Positions 8,245 through 17,272 of a stretch of DNA of 45,493 nt are shown in pieces. Every line of letters starts with the position of its first letter. Position 1 is the first letter of the stretch. Where the stretch lies: contig CADEDV010000020.1 of NCBI GenBank assembly GCA_902826165.1, forward strand, positions 1 to 45,493, in the 5' to 3' direction. The notes beneath the pieces are model-generated. The model had not been told where the DNA came from and made no database searches. It saw only the letters and a program-made list of their open reading frames with translations. Origin of the DNA: an uncultured Bacteroidota bacterium (lineage in GTDB: Bacteria > Bacteroidota > Bacteroidia > Chitinophagales > Chitinophagaceae). Made by a program: the position numbers and the translations under genes.

Positions 8245-9198
8245 ATGCGTATTCTGGTTACCGGAGGAGCAGGATTCATCGGATCTAACCTGGTGGAAGC
8301 CCTGTTGAAGGATAAGAGAGTAAGTTTAGTTCGTGTATTGGATAACCTGGCCACAGGTTCTTTGCAGAATGTTGAAGAATTTGCCGGCAATCCACGGTTT
8401 CATTTAGTGGAGGGTGATATCAGAGATTACCAAACCTGCCTGGATGCTAGTGAGGGGATTGATCGTATCTCTCACCAGGCAGCTTTAGGTTCGGTGCCCC
8501 GTTCTATCAATGATCCGCTGACAACGAACAATGTTAATATTACCGGTACGCTGAATATTTTCACCGCTGCGAAAGAGAAAGGAATTAAGCGGGTAGTGTA
8601 TGCAGCCAGTTCATCTACATATGGTGATCATCCCGGTTTGCCCAAGGTGGAAGATATTATTGGCAAGCCCTTATCTCCTTATGCTGTTACCAAGTATGTA
8701 AATGAACTCTACGCACAGGTATATGCTGATTTATATGGCGTTGAATTTATCGGGTTACGCTATTTCAATATTTTCGGGCCTAAACAAAATCCCAACGGAC
8801 CTTATGCTGCGGTGATACCCTTGTTTGCAGAGGCACTATTAAATAATATAGCTCCTGTAATTAATGGTGATGGCAGTCATAGCCGTGATTTTACCTATGT
8901 TGATAATGCGGTGCAGGCAAATATGCTCTCTTTATTTACTGACAGCACAGAAGCCGTTAACCAGGTGTATAATATTGCCTGTGGCCGGCAAACATCCCTG
9001 CTTCAGCTTTTTAACAGCCTGAAAGAAAGTGCAGGCAGTAATTTGATGCCGGTTCATGGCCCGGACAGGAAAGGGGATGTGAAACACAGCCTCGCTGATA
9101 TTTCAAAGGCTCAAAAATTATTAAGTTACGACCCGGTTGTGTCTGTGGAAGAAGGATTAGCCATAGCATTCAACTGGTATAAAAACGTCAAAAAATAA
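8245..9198 (+). CDS. wbpP: UDP-N-acetylglucosamine 4-epimerase, WbpP/TviC type (SDR)
   Basis: This extended SDR epimerase interconverts UDP-GlcNAc/UDP-GalNAc or the corresponding uronic acids. It shows the Rossmann motif TGGAGFIGSN, catalytic SSSTYGDHPGLPKVED and YAVTK with Tyr146/Lys150. The segment GSVPRSINDPLTTNNVNITGTLN and the YGDHPGLPKVED wording are characteristic of the WbpP/TviC subgroup rather than GalE. The length, 317 residues, is slightly short of the usual 340. It starts 3 bp after the kinase stop and ends 3 bp before rfbB, so it is co-transcribed. The dehydrogenase that often accompanies TviC (UDP-GlcNAc 6-dehydrogenase) is not in the window. Family assignment is good; exact substrate is inferred. 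Confidence 0.82.
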   Translation: MRILVTGGAGFIGSNLVEALLKDKRVSLVRVLDNLATGSLQNVEEFAGNPRFHLVEGDIRDYQTCLDASEGIDRISHQAALGSVPRSINDPLTTNNVNITGTLNIFTAAKEKGIKRVVYAASSSTYGDHPGLPKVEDIIGKPLSPYAVTKYVNELYAQVYADLYGVEFIGLRYFNIFGPKQNPNGPYAAVIPLFAEALLNNIAPVINGDGSHSRDFTYVDNAVQANMLSLFTDSTEAVNQVYNIACGRQTSLLQLFNSLKESAGSNLMPVHGPDRKGDVKHSLADISKAQKLLSYDPVVSVEEGLAIAFNWYKNVKK

Positions 9199-9201
9199 AT
9201 C

Positions 9202-10260
9202 ATGTCCAGAACAATTGTTATAACGGGTGGAGCCGGGTTTATAGGTTCGCATGTGGTACGATTATTCGTGAATAACTACCCGGCGTATAAGATCATCAAC
9301 CTCGATGCATTGACCTATGCAGGTAACCTGGAGAATCTGCGGGATATTGAAAATGCACCCAATTATTATTTTGAAAAAGCGAATATCCTGGACGCAGACC
9401 AACTGGAAAGGGTTTTTGTACTGCATAACCCCGATGGCGTTATTCACCTGGCAGCTGAAAGCCATGTGGACAGGTCCATTCACTCCCCGCTGGATTTTGT
9501 GTACACCAATGTTATTGGCACCGTGAACCTGCTGAATACAGCTAAACATTTCTGGAAAGACAAGATGGAGGGAAAACGCTTCTATCATGTATCCACAGAT
9601 GAAGTATACGGAGCACTTGGTGATACAGGCTTCTTTACAGAAGAAACAAAGTATGATCCGCATTCACCGTATAGTGCTTCCAAAGCATCCAGTGATCATT
9701 TTGTGAGAGCTTATCATGATACCTACGGGCTTCCGGTAGTTGTTTCCAATTGCTCCAATAACTACGGACCTAATCATTTCCCGGAAAAACTAATTCCATT
9801 ATTTATCAATAATGTGATCAATAAAAAACCATTGCCGGTGTATGGTGATGGTTTATACACCCGCGACTGGTTATATGTAAAAGACCATGCCAGGGCTATT
9901 GATCTTATTTTTCACCAGGGAAAAACAGGAGATACTTATAATATCGGTGGCTTTAACGAATGGAAGAATATTGACCTTGTTAAGCTGCTGTGCAAACTAA
10001 TGGATGATCGGCTGGGTAACCCGGCCGGTACCAGCGAACAACTTATTACCTATATTAAAGACAGGCCCGGACATGACCGCAGGTATGCGATTGATGCCGG
10101 AAAGATCAATAAAGAACTGGGCTGGAAGCCATCTGTTACTTTTGAAGAGGGATTAGCCCAGACCATTGACTGGTATTTTGAAAATACAGAATGGCTGCGC
10201 CATGTAACCAGCGGTGAATACCAGCAGTATTATCAAAAACAGTACGATAAATCCAGCTGA
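9202..10260 (+). CDS. rfbB: dTDP-glucose 4,6-dehydratase
   Basis: Converts dTDP-glucose to dTDP-4-keto-6-deoxyglucose. Motifs: TGGAGFIGSH (NAD binding), HLAAESHVDRSI, STDEVYGALG with the catalytic Asp-Glu pair, and YSASK with Tyr157/Lys161, then FVRAYHDTYGLPVVVSNCSNNYGPNHFPEKLIPL, all as in RmlB. The length of 352 is typical. Together with rfbA (11467) it provides the activated 4-keto sugar. No rmlC or rmlD is present, so the product is probably steered to a 3-amino-3,6-dideoxyhexose by the FdtA-like isomerases and DegT aminotransferase downstream rather than to rhamnose. Confidence 0.95.
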   Translation: MSRTIVITGGAGFIGSHVVRLFVNNYPAYKIINLDALTYAGNLENLRDIENAPNYYFEKANILDADQLERVFVLHNPDGVIHLAAESHVDRSIHSPLDFVYTNVIGTVNLLNTAKHFWKDKMEGKRFYHVSTDEVYGALGDTGFFTEETKYDPHSPYSASKASSDHFVRAYHDTYGLPVVVSNCSNNYGPNHFPEKLIPLFINNVINKKPLPVYGDGLYTRDWLYVKDHARAIDLIFHQGKTGDTYNIGGFNEWKNIDLVKLLCKLMDDRLGNPAGTSEQLITYIKDRPGHDRRYAIDAGKINKELGWKPSVTFEEGLAQTIDWYFENTEWLRHVTSGEYQQYYQKQYDKSS

Positions 10261-10280
10261 AAAAGCACTAACTGTTTTTG

Positions 10281-11432
10281 ATGAGCCAATCACCACCCAC
10301 TGTTCCCGCCGAAAAAGAAAAACTTTTTTTTCCGAACCTCGACGGGTTACGTTTTTTCTCATTCCTGGCGGTATTCTTTTCACATATTTTCTCATCAGGA
10401 AATGATTCGATAAAGAATGAAAGCTGGTACCAGTTGTTTAAAGGCAGGCTTTTTAGTGACGGGGACATGGGCGTTAGTTTTTTCTTTGTGTTAAGTGGTT
10501 TCCTGATCACTTATTTACTCATCAGGGAGAAGCAGCTGACCGGGACAGTACATATATCAGCCTTTTACGTCCGGAGAACTTTACGAATATGGCCGCTTTA
10601 TTATTTCTGTGTGTTATTTGGATTTTTGGCCTTCCCGGCGATTAAAGCTGCCCTGGGACAAACACCGGAAGAAACGGCTGATCCGTTGTTGTGTTCATTA
10701 TTTCTGAATAATTTCAATACTGTTTTTAACGGCCCACCCGACTCCTCAATCTTATCCGTGTTGTGGAGTGTGGCCATTGAAGAACAGTTTTATTTACTCT
10801 GGCCCATTCTTTTTTTCCTTGTACCTGCCAGGAGGTACCAATATTTATTCGCAGCTGTTGTTGCAGTGTCATTGCTCTACCGGTTTGTGTACAGGGACCG
10901 GCAAATTGAATTGCTTACCCTTGGGGTGATATCAGATATGGCTATCGGGGGATTAGGTGCCTATCTCTGTATTGCGAATAAGAAGTTTTTGAAAAGGATC
11001 GAAAGCATGAGCGGCTGGCTGCATCTTATCCCGTATGCTGTTGTTGTTGTGTTGCTTTTCTTCAGGCAGGATATCTTTAGTACGCAGGGTATGATTATTT
11101 TCAAAAGGCTGATCGTATCTTTTTTCTTTTGCTGGATCATACTGGAGCAAAATTTTGCTAAGCATTCTTTTTTCAAAATATCAAACCTGAAAAAGATCAG
11201 TACGCTTGGGAAATACACTTACGGGCTATATTGTTTACACACCATTGCCGTGCTTATCGTGGCAGTGGGGCTAGATAAGATGGGACTTAACAGGCATTCC
11301 TGGCAGTTGTGGTTGTTTGAACTTCCGCTGGCGATGGGGCTGAGTATTTTGTTCAGCTACTTTAGTTACCATTACTTTGAAAAAAGGTTTTTAAAATTAA
11401 AAGACCAGTTTGCTTTTATTGTAAAAGGATAA
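10281..11432 (+). CDS. Membrane O-acyltransferase (acyltransferase family 3, OafA-like)
   Basis: This multi-pass acyltransferase would add acetyl or other acyl groups to sugars of the polysaccharide at the inner membrane. The N-terminal motif is [19 protein letters not shown], containing the conserved histidine, followed by [17 protein letters not shown] and [16 protein letters not shown], then [18 protein letters not shown], all signatures of the family. There are about ten hydrophobic segments in 383 residues, and no C-terminal SGNH domain is present, so it is the short form. I use the ATG at 10281; a TTG codon directly before it is also in frame. It sits between rfbB and rfbA, hence is part of the operon. 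The acyl group and acceptor are unknown. Confidence 0.88.
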   Translation: MSQSPPTVPAEKEKLFFPNLDGLRFFSFLAVFFSHIFSSGNDSIKNESWYQLFKGRLFSDGDMGVSFFFVLSGFLITYLLIREKQLTGTVHISAFYVRRTLRIWPLYYFCVLFGFLAFPAIKAALGQTPEETADPLLCSLFLNNFNTVFNGPPDSSILSVLWSVAIEEQFYLLWPILFFLVPARRYQYLFAAVVAVSLLYRFVYRDRQIELLTLGVISDMAIGGLGAYLCIANKKFLKRIESMSGWLHLIPYAVVVVLLFFRQDIFSTQGMIIFKRLIVSFFFCWIILEQNFAKHSFFKISNLKKISTLGKYTYGLYCLHTIAVLIVAVGLDKMGLNRHSWQLWLFELPLAMGLSILFSYFSYHYFEKRFLKLKDQFAFIVKG

Positions 11433-11466
11433 AGCGGACCTCTTTTACCGGTATAAATTTTTATTT

Positions 11467-12330
11467 ATGAAAGGGATCATTCTTGCTGGCGGCAGTGGTA
11501 CAAGGTTGTACCCCATCACCAAAGCAATTTCCAAACAGTTAATGCCGATCTATGATAAGCCCATGATCTATTACCCCTTGTCCATCCTGATGATGGCGGG
11601 TATCAAAGAAGTGCTGATCATCACCACGCCGGAAGACAACCCGCAATTCAAAAGATTATTGGGTGATGGGAGCCAGGTGGGTTGTCGTTTTGAGTATGCC
11701 ATCCAGGAAATACCCAACGGGCTGGCCCAGGCATTTGTTATTGGAGAACAGTTTATCGGGGCCGACAAAGTAGCGTTGATACTGGGCGATAATATATTTT
11801 ACGGCACAGGGCTGGAACAACAGTTAACAACACTTACGGATGTGGAAGGCGGCTATGTATTTGCCTACCAGGTTAGTGACCCCGAACGCTATGGAGTGGT
11901 GGAATTTGACAAGAACAGCAAAGCAATTTCTATTGAAGAGAAGCCTGCCGCACCTAAATCCAATTATGCGGTGCCGGGTTTATATTTTTATGATAATGAA
12001 GTGGTGTCCATCGCCAAAAACCTGCAACCTTCGCCAAGAGGTGAATACGAGATCACCGATGTGAACAAAGAATACCTGAAGCGGGCAACATTGAAAGTAG
12101 CCATTCTTGACCAGGGAACCGCCTGGTTAGATACCGGTACATTTGACTCACTCGGGGATGCCAGTGAATTTGTGAGAGTGATCGAGAAAAGGCAGGGCAC
12201 TAATATTGGTTGTATTGAAGAGATAGCTTTCCGAAAAAAATTTATTTCCAAAGAACAATTGCTGGTATTGGCAGAAGCCCTTGCGAAAAGCGGCTATGGC
12301 AGTTATCTTAAAAAAGTAGCAAATCGCTGA
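11467..12330 (+). CDS. rfbA: Glucose-1-phosphate thymidylyltransferase
   Basis: Makes dTDP-glucose from glucose-1-phosphate and dTTP. The N-terminus [18 protein letters not shown] with [18 protein letters not shown] is the nucleotide-binding signature of Rml[11 protein letters not shown] and [17 protein letters not shown] follow, and the 287-residue length is typical of the long RmlA form. It supplies the substrate for rfbB (9202). It ends 1 bp before the start of the next gene, so translational coupling is likely. Confidence 0.96.
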   Translation: MKGIILAGGSGTRLYPITKAISKQLMPIYDKPMIYYPLSILMMAGIKEVLIITTPEDNPQFKRLLGDGSQVGCRFEYAIQEIPNGLAQAFVIGEQFIGADKVALILGDNIFYGTGLEQQLTTLTDVEGGYVFAYQVSDPERYGVVEFDKNSKAISIEEKPAAPKSNYAVPGLYFYDNEVVSIAKNLQPSPRGEYEITDVNKEYLKRATLKVAILDQGTAWLDTGTFDSLGDASEFVRVIEKRQGTNIGCIEEIAFRKKFISKEQLLVLAEALAKSGYGSYLKKVANR

Positions 12331-12331
12331 T

Positions 12332-12907
12332 ATGAGCTGGTTAGCACATCCTACTGCCATAATAGATGAAGGTTGCCGGATCGGTGAAAAGACCCGTATC
12401 TGGCATTTCAGTCATATCATGCCGGGTAGCGAGATCGGCAGCAACTGTAATATCGGGCAAAATGTATTTATAGCAGCAGGGGTGAAGATTGGCAGCAACG
12501 TGAAAGTGCAGAACAATGTGTCGCTCTATGAAGGAGTAATTTGCGAGAACGACGTGTTTATCGGGCCATCTGTAGTATTTACCAATGTATTGAATCCGAG
12601 AAGTGCCATCAGCCGCAAACATGAGTATAAGGAAACGGTTATCCGGAAAGGGGCATCCATTGGTGCCAATGCAACAATCGTATGCGGAGTGGAGATAGGA
12701 GCTTATGCATTTATTGGCGCTGGTGCTGTAGTTATAAAAAGTATTCCGGCCTATGCCTTAGTGGTGGGCACACCGGCTATACAAAAAGGATGGATGAGTG
12801 AATATGGGCAGCGGTTGATCTTTGATGCAGCAGGCAAAGCCACTTGCACAGAAAGCGGACAGCAATACCAGTTAAGCGGTGAAACGGTTACCAAAATCAG
12901 CGAGTGA
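12332..12907 (+). CDS. Left-handed beta-helix sugar N-acetyltransferase (WbpD/WlbB or FdtC/QdtC type)
   Basis: This 191-residue hexapeptide-repeat protein acylates a 3-amino group of a nucleotide-linked sugar with acetyl-CoA. Isoleucine-rich hexapeptide turns cover about residues 5-150. The loop VVFTNVLNPRSAISRKHEY and the ending GTPAIQKGWMSEYGQRL are typical of WbpD/WlbB and of the related FdtC/QdtC enzymes. The first group acts on UDP-2-acetamido-3-amino-glucuronate, the second on dTDP-3-amino-3,6-dideoxyhexose. Both pathways have partners here (a WlbA-like gene next door; RfbA/RfbB, FdtA-like and DegT genes in the locus), so the substrate is open. Its TGA stop overlaps the GTG start of the next gene, favouring a functional pair with the WlbA-like oxidoreductase. 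Confidence 0.85.
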   Translation: MSWLAHPTAIIDEGCRIGEKTRIWHFSHIMPGSEIGSNCNIGQNVFIAAGVKIGSNVKVQNNVSLYEGVICENDVFIGPSVVFTNVLNPRSAISRKHEYKETVIRKGASIGANATIVCGVEIGAYAFIGAGAVVIKSIPAYALVVGTPAIQKGWMSEYGQRLIFDAAGKATCTESGQQYQLSGETVTKISE

Positions 12908-13806
12908 AAAATTTTGCAATAACAGGTGTGGGTGGGTATATAGCTCCCCGCCATCTCAAAGCCATTAAGGAAACCGGGAACAGGTTGGTTGCCGCTTTAG
13001 ATATAAATGATTCGGTTGGTGTTTTAGATAGCTATTTCCCGGACGCTGCTTTTTTCACCTCAGCAGAAAAATTTGAACAATATTTACAGCAATTAAAAAT
13101 TTCTGAAACTCCTGTTGATTACCTGGCAGTTTGTTCTCCTAATCATGTACATGAAGAACATGTGCTGATGGGTTTCCGGGCCGGGGCTGATGTGATCTGT
13201 GAAAAACCGGTGGTACTTACCCCGGGCAGTTTAGATAGATTATCAAAGGCTGAAAAAGAAACAGGAAAAAAGGTTTCAACGATCATGCAGCTTCGGCTGC
13301 ATCCTGCTGTTAAAGCATTGAAGGAACAGATCAGCCAATCATACTCAGTGCAACGATATGCTGTTGAAGTGAAATATATAACGGCAAGAGGGCAATGGTA
13401 TCACAACAGCTGGAAAGGAGATATAGCAAAAAGCGGGGGCATTGCCACCAATATAGGAATCCATTTGTTCGATATGCTGCTCTGGATATTTGGTACAGTA
13501 AAAGAAAATAAAATAACGCTTCATACTTCTGAAAGAGCTGCGGGTCATTTGGTGCTGGAAAAAGCAGATGTGAGCTGGGAGTTAAGTATTGATAAAAATG
13601 ACCTTCCTGAATCGGTACAACTGGAGCAGAAAAGGATTTTCCGTTCTTTACAGATCAATGGGGAAGAGATCGATTTTTCAGAAGGGTTGATGACATTGCA
13701 TACGGCCAGCTATGAGGCTGTACTTTCGGGCAAAGGGTTTTGCCTGGAAACGACCGGCCCCTCCGTACAACTGGTTACGGATATTCGAAATACGTTTATT
13801 CAATAA
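12904..13806 (+). CDS. wlbA: Gfo/Idh/MocA oxidoreductase, WlbA/WbpB-like
   Basis: WlbA/WbpB oxidise C3 of UDP-N-acetylglucosaminuronate with NAD as the first step towards 2,3-diacetamido uronic acids. The opening KNFAITGVGGYIAPRHLKAIKETGN and DSVGVLDSYFPDAAFF closely follow my recollection of WlbA. The family EKP motif (CEKPVVLTP) supplies the conserved lysine, and GGIATNIGIHLFDMLLW the active-site histidine. The length of 300 residues is slightly shorter than WlbA (about 315). The start is GTG, overlapping the preceding stop by 4 bp. The preceding UDP-GlcNAc 6-dehydrogenase is not in this window, so the uronic acid must be made elsewhere or the substrate differs. Confidence 0.8.
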   Translation: MKNFAITGVGGYIAPRHLKAIKETGNRLVAALDINDSVGVLDSYFPDAAFFTSAEKFEQYLQQLKISETPVDYLAVCSPNHVHEEHVLMGFRAGADVICEKPVVLTPGSLDRLSKAEKETGKKVSTIMQLRLHPAVKALKEQISQSYSVQRYAVEVKYITARGQWYHNSWKGDIAKSGGIATNIGIHLFDMLLWIFGTVKENKITLHTSERAAGHLVLEKADVSWELSIDKNDLPESVQLEQKRIFRSLQINGEEIDFSEGLMTLHTASYEAVLSGKGFCLETTGPSVQLVTDIRNTFIQ

Positions 13807-13813
13807 TTGAACA

Positions 13814-14452
13814 GTGATCAAAAAAAACGGGCAAACCATATTAGTCTTGTCTCCGCATACAGATGATGCAGAGTTGGGTTGTGGAGCCAGTATAGCAAAG
13901 TTCATCAGCGAAGGATACTGTGTTGTTTATGCTTCGTTTTCTTTGTGCAAAGATTCTTTACCTGCAGGGTATGCCGCTGATACCCTGGAAAAAGAAGTAA
14001 AAAAGGCAACTGCAAAGCTGGGCATTGATAAAGCTAACCTGATCTTGTTTGATTACCCGGTACGCCGTTTTGGTGAATACCGGCAGGCTATATTAGATGA
14101 CCTGCTGCAACTGAATAAAAAATTTAAACCTGCACTGGTCTTTATCCCTTCATCAACAGATATACACCAGGACCATGGGGTTATACATACGGAGGCTTTA
14201 CGGGCATTTAAGTACTGCACTATTTATGGATATGAAATGCCCTGGAATAATTTCTCTTTTTCCGGTAGCAGTTTTATAAAAATTAACCGTAGGCAGTTGG
14301 GAAAAAAGATCAATGCATTGGCGCAATACCAATCACAGCAGCATCGCCCCTATATGAAGGAGCCATTTATTGAATCGTTGGCAACAGTCCGGGGAGTGCA
14401 ATCAGGAGCACCATATGCGGAGTGTTTTGAAACCATAAGATGCATTTTGTAG
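13814..14452 (+). CDS. PIG-L (LmbE-like) family N-deacetylase
   Basis: PIG-L enzymes remove N-acetyl groups from sugars with a Zn site. The motif SPHTDDAELGCGA (His15, Asp17, Asp18) and the downstream HQDH (His118 and His121) provide the expected metal ligands. The length of 212 residues is normal. The start appears to be GTG at 13814, 7 bp after the previous stop. In this locus it could expose an amino group on a nucleotide sugar or lipid-linked sugar for re-acylation, for example by the lipoyl-linked acyltransferase at 17273; that link is inference. Family assignment is firm. Confidence 0.88.
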   Translation: MIKKNGQTILVLSPHTDDAELGCGASIAKFISEGYCVVYASFSLCKDSLPAGYAADTLEKEVKKATAKLGIDKANLILFDYPVRRFGEYRQAILDDLLQLNKKFKPALVFIPSSTDIHQDHGVIHTEALRAFKYCTIYGYEMPWNNFSFSGSSFIKINRRQLGKKINALAQYQSQQHRPYMKEPFIESLATVRGVQSGAPYAECFETIRCIL

Positions 14453-14502
14453 GGTTCATCCGGAAACAAGATTATTGATCTGTATATTTTAATATTATTT
14501 CA

Positions 14503-14907
14503 ATGGGATTAGAGCAGGTAAAAATCATCGCATTGCCCAAAATACTGGATGAAAGAGGTAATCTCTCTTTCTTTGAGAACCAGAAACAGGTGCCTTTTTC
14601 TATTGCCCGGGTGTACTGGATCTATGATGTGCCGGGTGGTGAAGTAAGAGGGGGTCATGCCTACAAAACATTACAGGAAGTTATCATCGCCTTATCCGGG
14701 AGTTTTGATGTGGTGCTGAACGACGGGAAAGAAGAAAAGACATTCAGCCTCAACCGTTCTTATACCGGCCTGTATATACCCAGTATGGTATGGCGCAGAT
14801 TGGAAAATTTTTCAACCAACTCGCTGGCACTGATCGCTGCCGATCAGCCGTATAATGAAAAGGATTATATCCGTAACTATGAAGAGTTTTCAGCATTAAA
14901 AAGATGA
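14503..14907 (+). CDS. FdtA/QdtA-like cupin sugar 3,4-ketoisomerase, copy 1 (one active-site His replaced)
   Basis: This small cupin of 134 residues resembles dTDP-4-oxo-6-deoxyglucose 3,4-ketoisomerases, with ILDERGNLSFFE, PFSIARVYWIYDVPGGEVRGGHAYK and SGSFDVVLNDG. FdtA has two catalytic-site histidines in the motif RG-x-H-x-H-K. Here the first is His52 but the second is Tyr54. It may therefore have altered specificity, or act as the partner of the next gene, which keeps both. It overlaps that paralogue by 4 bp (ATGA), indicating coupled translation. A 50-bp AT-rich gap precedes it. Family call good; activity uncertain. Confidence 0.85.
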   Translation: MGLEQVKIIALPKILDERGNLSFFENQKQVPFSIARVYWIYDVPGGEVRGGHAYKTLQEVIIALSGSFDVVLNDGKEEKTFSLNRSYTGLYIPSMVWRRLENFSTNSLALIAADQPYNEKDYIRNYEEFSALKR

Positions 14908-15329
14908 GCATGAAACGACCCACCGTTTTTGACTGCAGTTTGATCACCCTGCCTGTTATTAAGAACAGGGCCGGGAATATCACACCGGTTCATAATTCAC
15001 TGGAATTACCATTCGCTATCAAACGCATCTTCTATCTCTATGATGTGCCGGGGGGCGAATCAAGGGGAGCACATTCACATAAAAAATGTCACCAGTTTTT
15101 GGTTGCAGCCAGCGGAAGTTTTGAAGTGCTCCTGAATGATGGTAATACACAACGCCTTGTACAATTGAACCGGCCCTATGTCGGGCTGCATATCCCTCCT
15201 ATGATCTGGGCATCGGAGATTAACTTTTCATCTGGTTCGATTTGCCTGGTTCTGGCCTCTGAATTCTATGAGGCAGAAGATTACATAAGAGATTATTCTG
15301 AGTTTCTTACTTTAAGTGAACATCAATGA
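14904..15329 (+). CDS. FdtA/QdtA-like cupin sugar 3,4-ketoisomerase, copy 2 (both His kept)
   Basis: The second cupin of the pair (141 residues) has PFAIKRIFYLYDVPGGESRGAHSHKK with His57 and His59 at the two catalytic positions, plus an extra His63. Core strands SGSFEVLLNDG and VGLHIPPMIWASE match the family. Expected reaction: dTDP-4-keto-6-deoxyglucose to the 3-keto isomer, the substrate of the DegT aminotransferase at 19135. It overlaps both neighbours by 4 bp (14904-14907 and 15326-15329), so the two ketoisomerases and the E1 gene form one tightly coupled unit. Confidence 0.88.
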   Translation: MSMKRPTVFDCSLITLPVIKNRAGNITPVHNSLELPFAIKRIFYLYDVPGGESRGAHSHKKCHQFLVAASGSFEVLLNDGNTQRLVQLNRPYVGLHIPPMIWASEINFSSGSICLVLASEFYEAEDYIRDYSEFLTLSEHQ

Positions 15330-17266
15330 ATATTGAACAATATAAGAAAGCTAAACTGATAAGAGAATTCGAGCAACTTTTGTTGAGGTTATTTGGTGAA
15401 GGAAAGCTAAATGGCACTGTGCATACTTGTGTGGGACAGGAGTTAATCCCTGTTGCGTTATCAGCACATACAACGGATGATGATACTTTCTTCTCTAATC
15501 ACAGGGGACATGGACATTATATTACCCGGACCGGTGATGTAAAAGGACTGCTGGCAGAGATCATGGGTAAGACAACAGGTTGTGCCGGCGGATACGGAGG
15601 CAGTCAGCATTTATATAAAGAAAAGATATTTTACTCCAATGGCATACAGGGAGGGATGGCGCCGGTTGCTGCTGGCCATGCTTTTTCTAAAAAGCTATCC
15701 GGTAAACCCGGCATCTCTGTTTTGTTTATGGGTGATGGAACATTGGGAGAAGGTACTCTGTATGAAGCCATGAACTGTGCTGCAGTGTACAAACTCCCTG
15801 TCCTTTTTGTACTGGAACATAATGGCTATGCTCAATCCACCAGTTCTAAACAAACTTTTGCCGGGAATTCGCAAAAAAGATTTGAAGGATTTGGGTTGCA
15901 GTACTTCAAAGGGGATATCTGGAATACTGAGACACTGGATACTGAATTTCAAAAAGCAGTAAGTGCTGCCAGGAATTTTGAACCGGCTGTTATAGAAGTT
16001 AGCTGCTACCGGTTAAACTCTCACTCAAAGGGAGATGATAACCGCTCTGAAGAGGAAGTGGCTGCTTACAGGGAAAAAGATCCGCTACATATTTTTGAGA
16101 AGCAAAACGTTGCTGAAGCGGTCCTTGTTAAGCAAGAGATAGAAGAGTTACTGACAGGATGCTTAAACGAAGCGGAGAAGGATGCTGTACTTGAAAATGC
16201 AGTCCAGCTGAATAAATTGCAAAGTACAGTAACAGCATTTAAGCCCCTGGAAGCATCCGTACGGGCTTCCAGGATCAATGAACTGATATACCAGGCTTTC
16301 AGGGAGGAGATCGGCGGCAATACTAATATTGTATTTATTGGGGAAGATATTCAGAATGATAATTATTATAACCCCAAACCCTACGGCGGTGCGTTCAAAG
16401 TAACAAGGGATATCAGCAATCATTCGCAGCAGGTATTCAATGCACCTATTAGTGAAGCGGCTATTGCAGGCATTGGTATCGGCCTGGCTATTGACCAGAA
16501 ATTAGCGGTTGCTGAAATAATGTTTGGAGATTTTACAACCCTGACATTGGATCAATTGCTGCAGCATGCTTCCAAGTTCCAGGGTATGTATGGCAAAAAA
16601 CTTCCATTGCCCTTTATTCTCCGTACACCCATGGGTGGCAAACGTGGCTATGGACCTACCCACTCGCAAAGCCTGGAGAAACATTTTCTCGGCATCTATG
16701 GTGTTGATGTGATTGCACTGAACTACAGGATCGATCCCTGTTCTGTATATAAACAACTCTTTGCCAATGTTGATTCACCCACTGTTGTTGTTGAGAACAA
16801 GATCGATTATACACGTTACTTTAATGCTCCGTTCATCCGGACACATGAATATTCAGTTTCTGCCGATCGTTTTCCTGTGTTAAAGATCAGTCCTAAAGGA
16901 ATGAAACCGCAGTTTACTGTATTTTGTTATGGGGGAACGCTTGCAGATACAGAAAGTGCTGTACAGGAATTATTCATTGAGCATGAGACAGCTGTTGAAG
17001 TGATCTGCCCGATGTCCTTATTCCCGATAAATATTTTCCCGCTACAGCAATCGGTAGCTATAACTGGGAAACTGCTCACCGTGGAAGAAGGCGGTTCCTT
17101 TGCCGCATTGGGTTCGGAAGTGATTGCCCAACTGGTTGGTTCAGGGGCAATCATAAAAAAAGCAGCACAGATCGGGAATAATGCCATTATCCCCAGCTCC
17201 TATAAAGCTGAACTGGCCTTGTTACCGGGGAAAGAACAAATTATTAATGCAATACTTAAAATGTAA
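15326..17266 (+). CDS. 2-oxoacid dehydrogenase E1 component, alpha and beta fused (thiamine pyrophosphate dependent)
   Basis: E1 decarboxylates a 2-oxo acid on thiamine pyrophosphate and reductively acylates a lipoyl group. The first half (about 1-260) is E1-alpha: HTCVGQE, SNHRGHGHYI, and the TPP motif GDGTLGEGT (Gly136-Gly138) ending at Asn166 in EHNGYA. The second half (about 310-646) is E1-beta: INELIYQAF, NAPISEAAIAGIGIG with the cofactor-activating Glu377, FGDFTTLTLDQ, and GYGPTHSQS with His446. The fusion (646 residues) is less common than separate subunits. It overlaps the preceding cupin by 4 bp and lies 6 bp before the lipoyl-domain acyltransferase, which I infer to be its acceptor. 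The substrate cannot be read; pyruvate is the default guess. No E3 gene is in the window. Confidence 0.92.
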   Translation: MNIEQYKKAKLIREFEQLLLRLFGEGKLNGTVHTCVGQELIPVALSAHTTDDDTFFSNHRGHGHYITRTGDVKGLLAEIMGKTTGCAGGYGGSQHLYKEKIFYSNGIQGGMAPVAAGHAFSKKLSGKPGISVLFMGDGTLGEGTLYEAMNCAAVYKLPVLFVLEHNGYAQSTSSKQTFAGNSQKRFEGFGLQYFKGDIWNTETLDTEFQKAVSAARNFEPAVIEVSCYRLNSHSKGDDNRSEEEVAAYREKDPLHIFEKQNVAEAVLVKQEIEELLTGCLNEAEKDAVLENAVQLNKLQSTVTAFKPLEASVRASRINELIYQAFREEIGGNTNIVFIGEDIQNDNYYNPKPYGGAFKVTRDISNHSQQVFNAPISEAAIAGIGIGLAIDQKLAVAEIMFGDFTTLTLDQLLQHASKFQGMYGKKLPLPFILRTPMGGKRGYGPTHSQSLEKHFLGIYGVDVIALNYRIDPCSVYKQLFANVDSPTVVVENKIDYTRYFNAPFIRTHEYSVSADRFPVLKISPKGMKPQFTVFCYGGTLADTESAVQELFIEHETAVEVICPMSLFPINIFPLQQSVAITGKLLTVEEGGSFAALGSEVIAQLVGSGAIIKKAAQIGNNAIIPSSYKAELALLPGKEQIINAILKM

Positions 17267-17272
17267 ACATAT

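Noticed and set aside
9262-9663. 133-residue leftward open frame inside rfbB
   Set aside because: Antisense to the catalytic core of a clear dTDP-glucose dehydratase; no independent evidence.
9202-12330. Complete dTDP-rhamnose pathway
   Set aside because: rfbA and rfbB are present but no rmlC or rmlD is found; FdtA-like and DegT genes point to amino-sugar synthesis instead.
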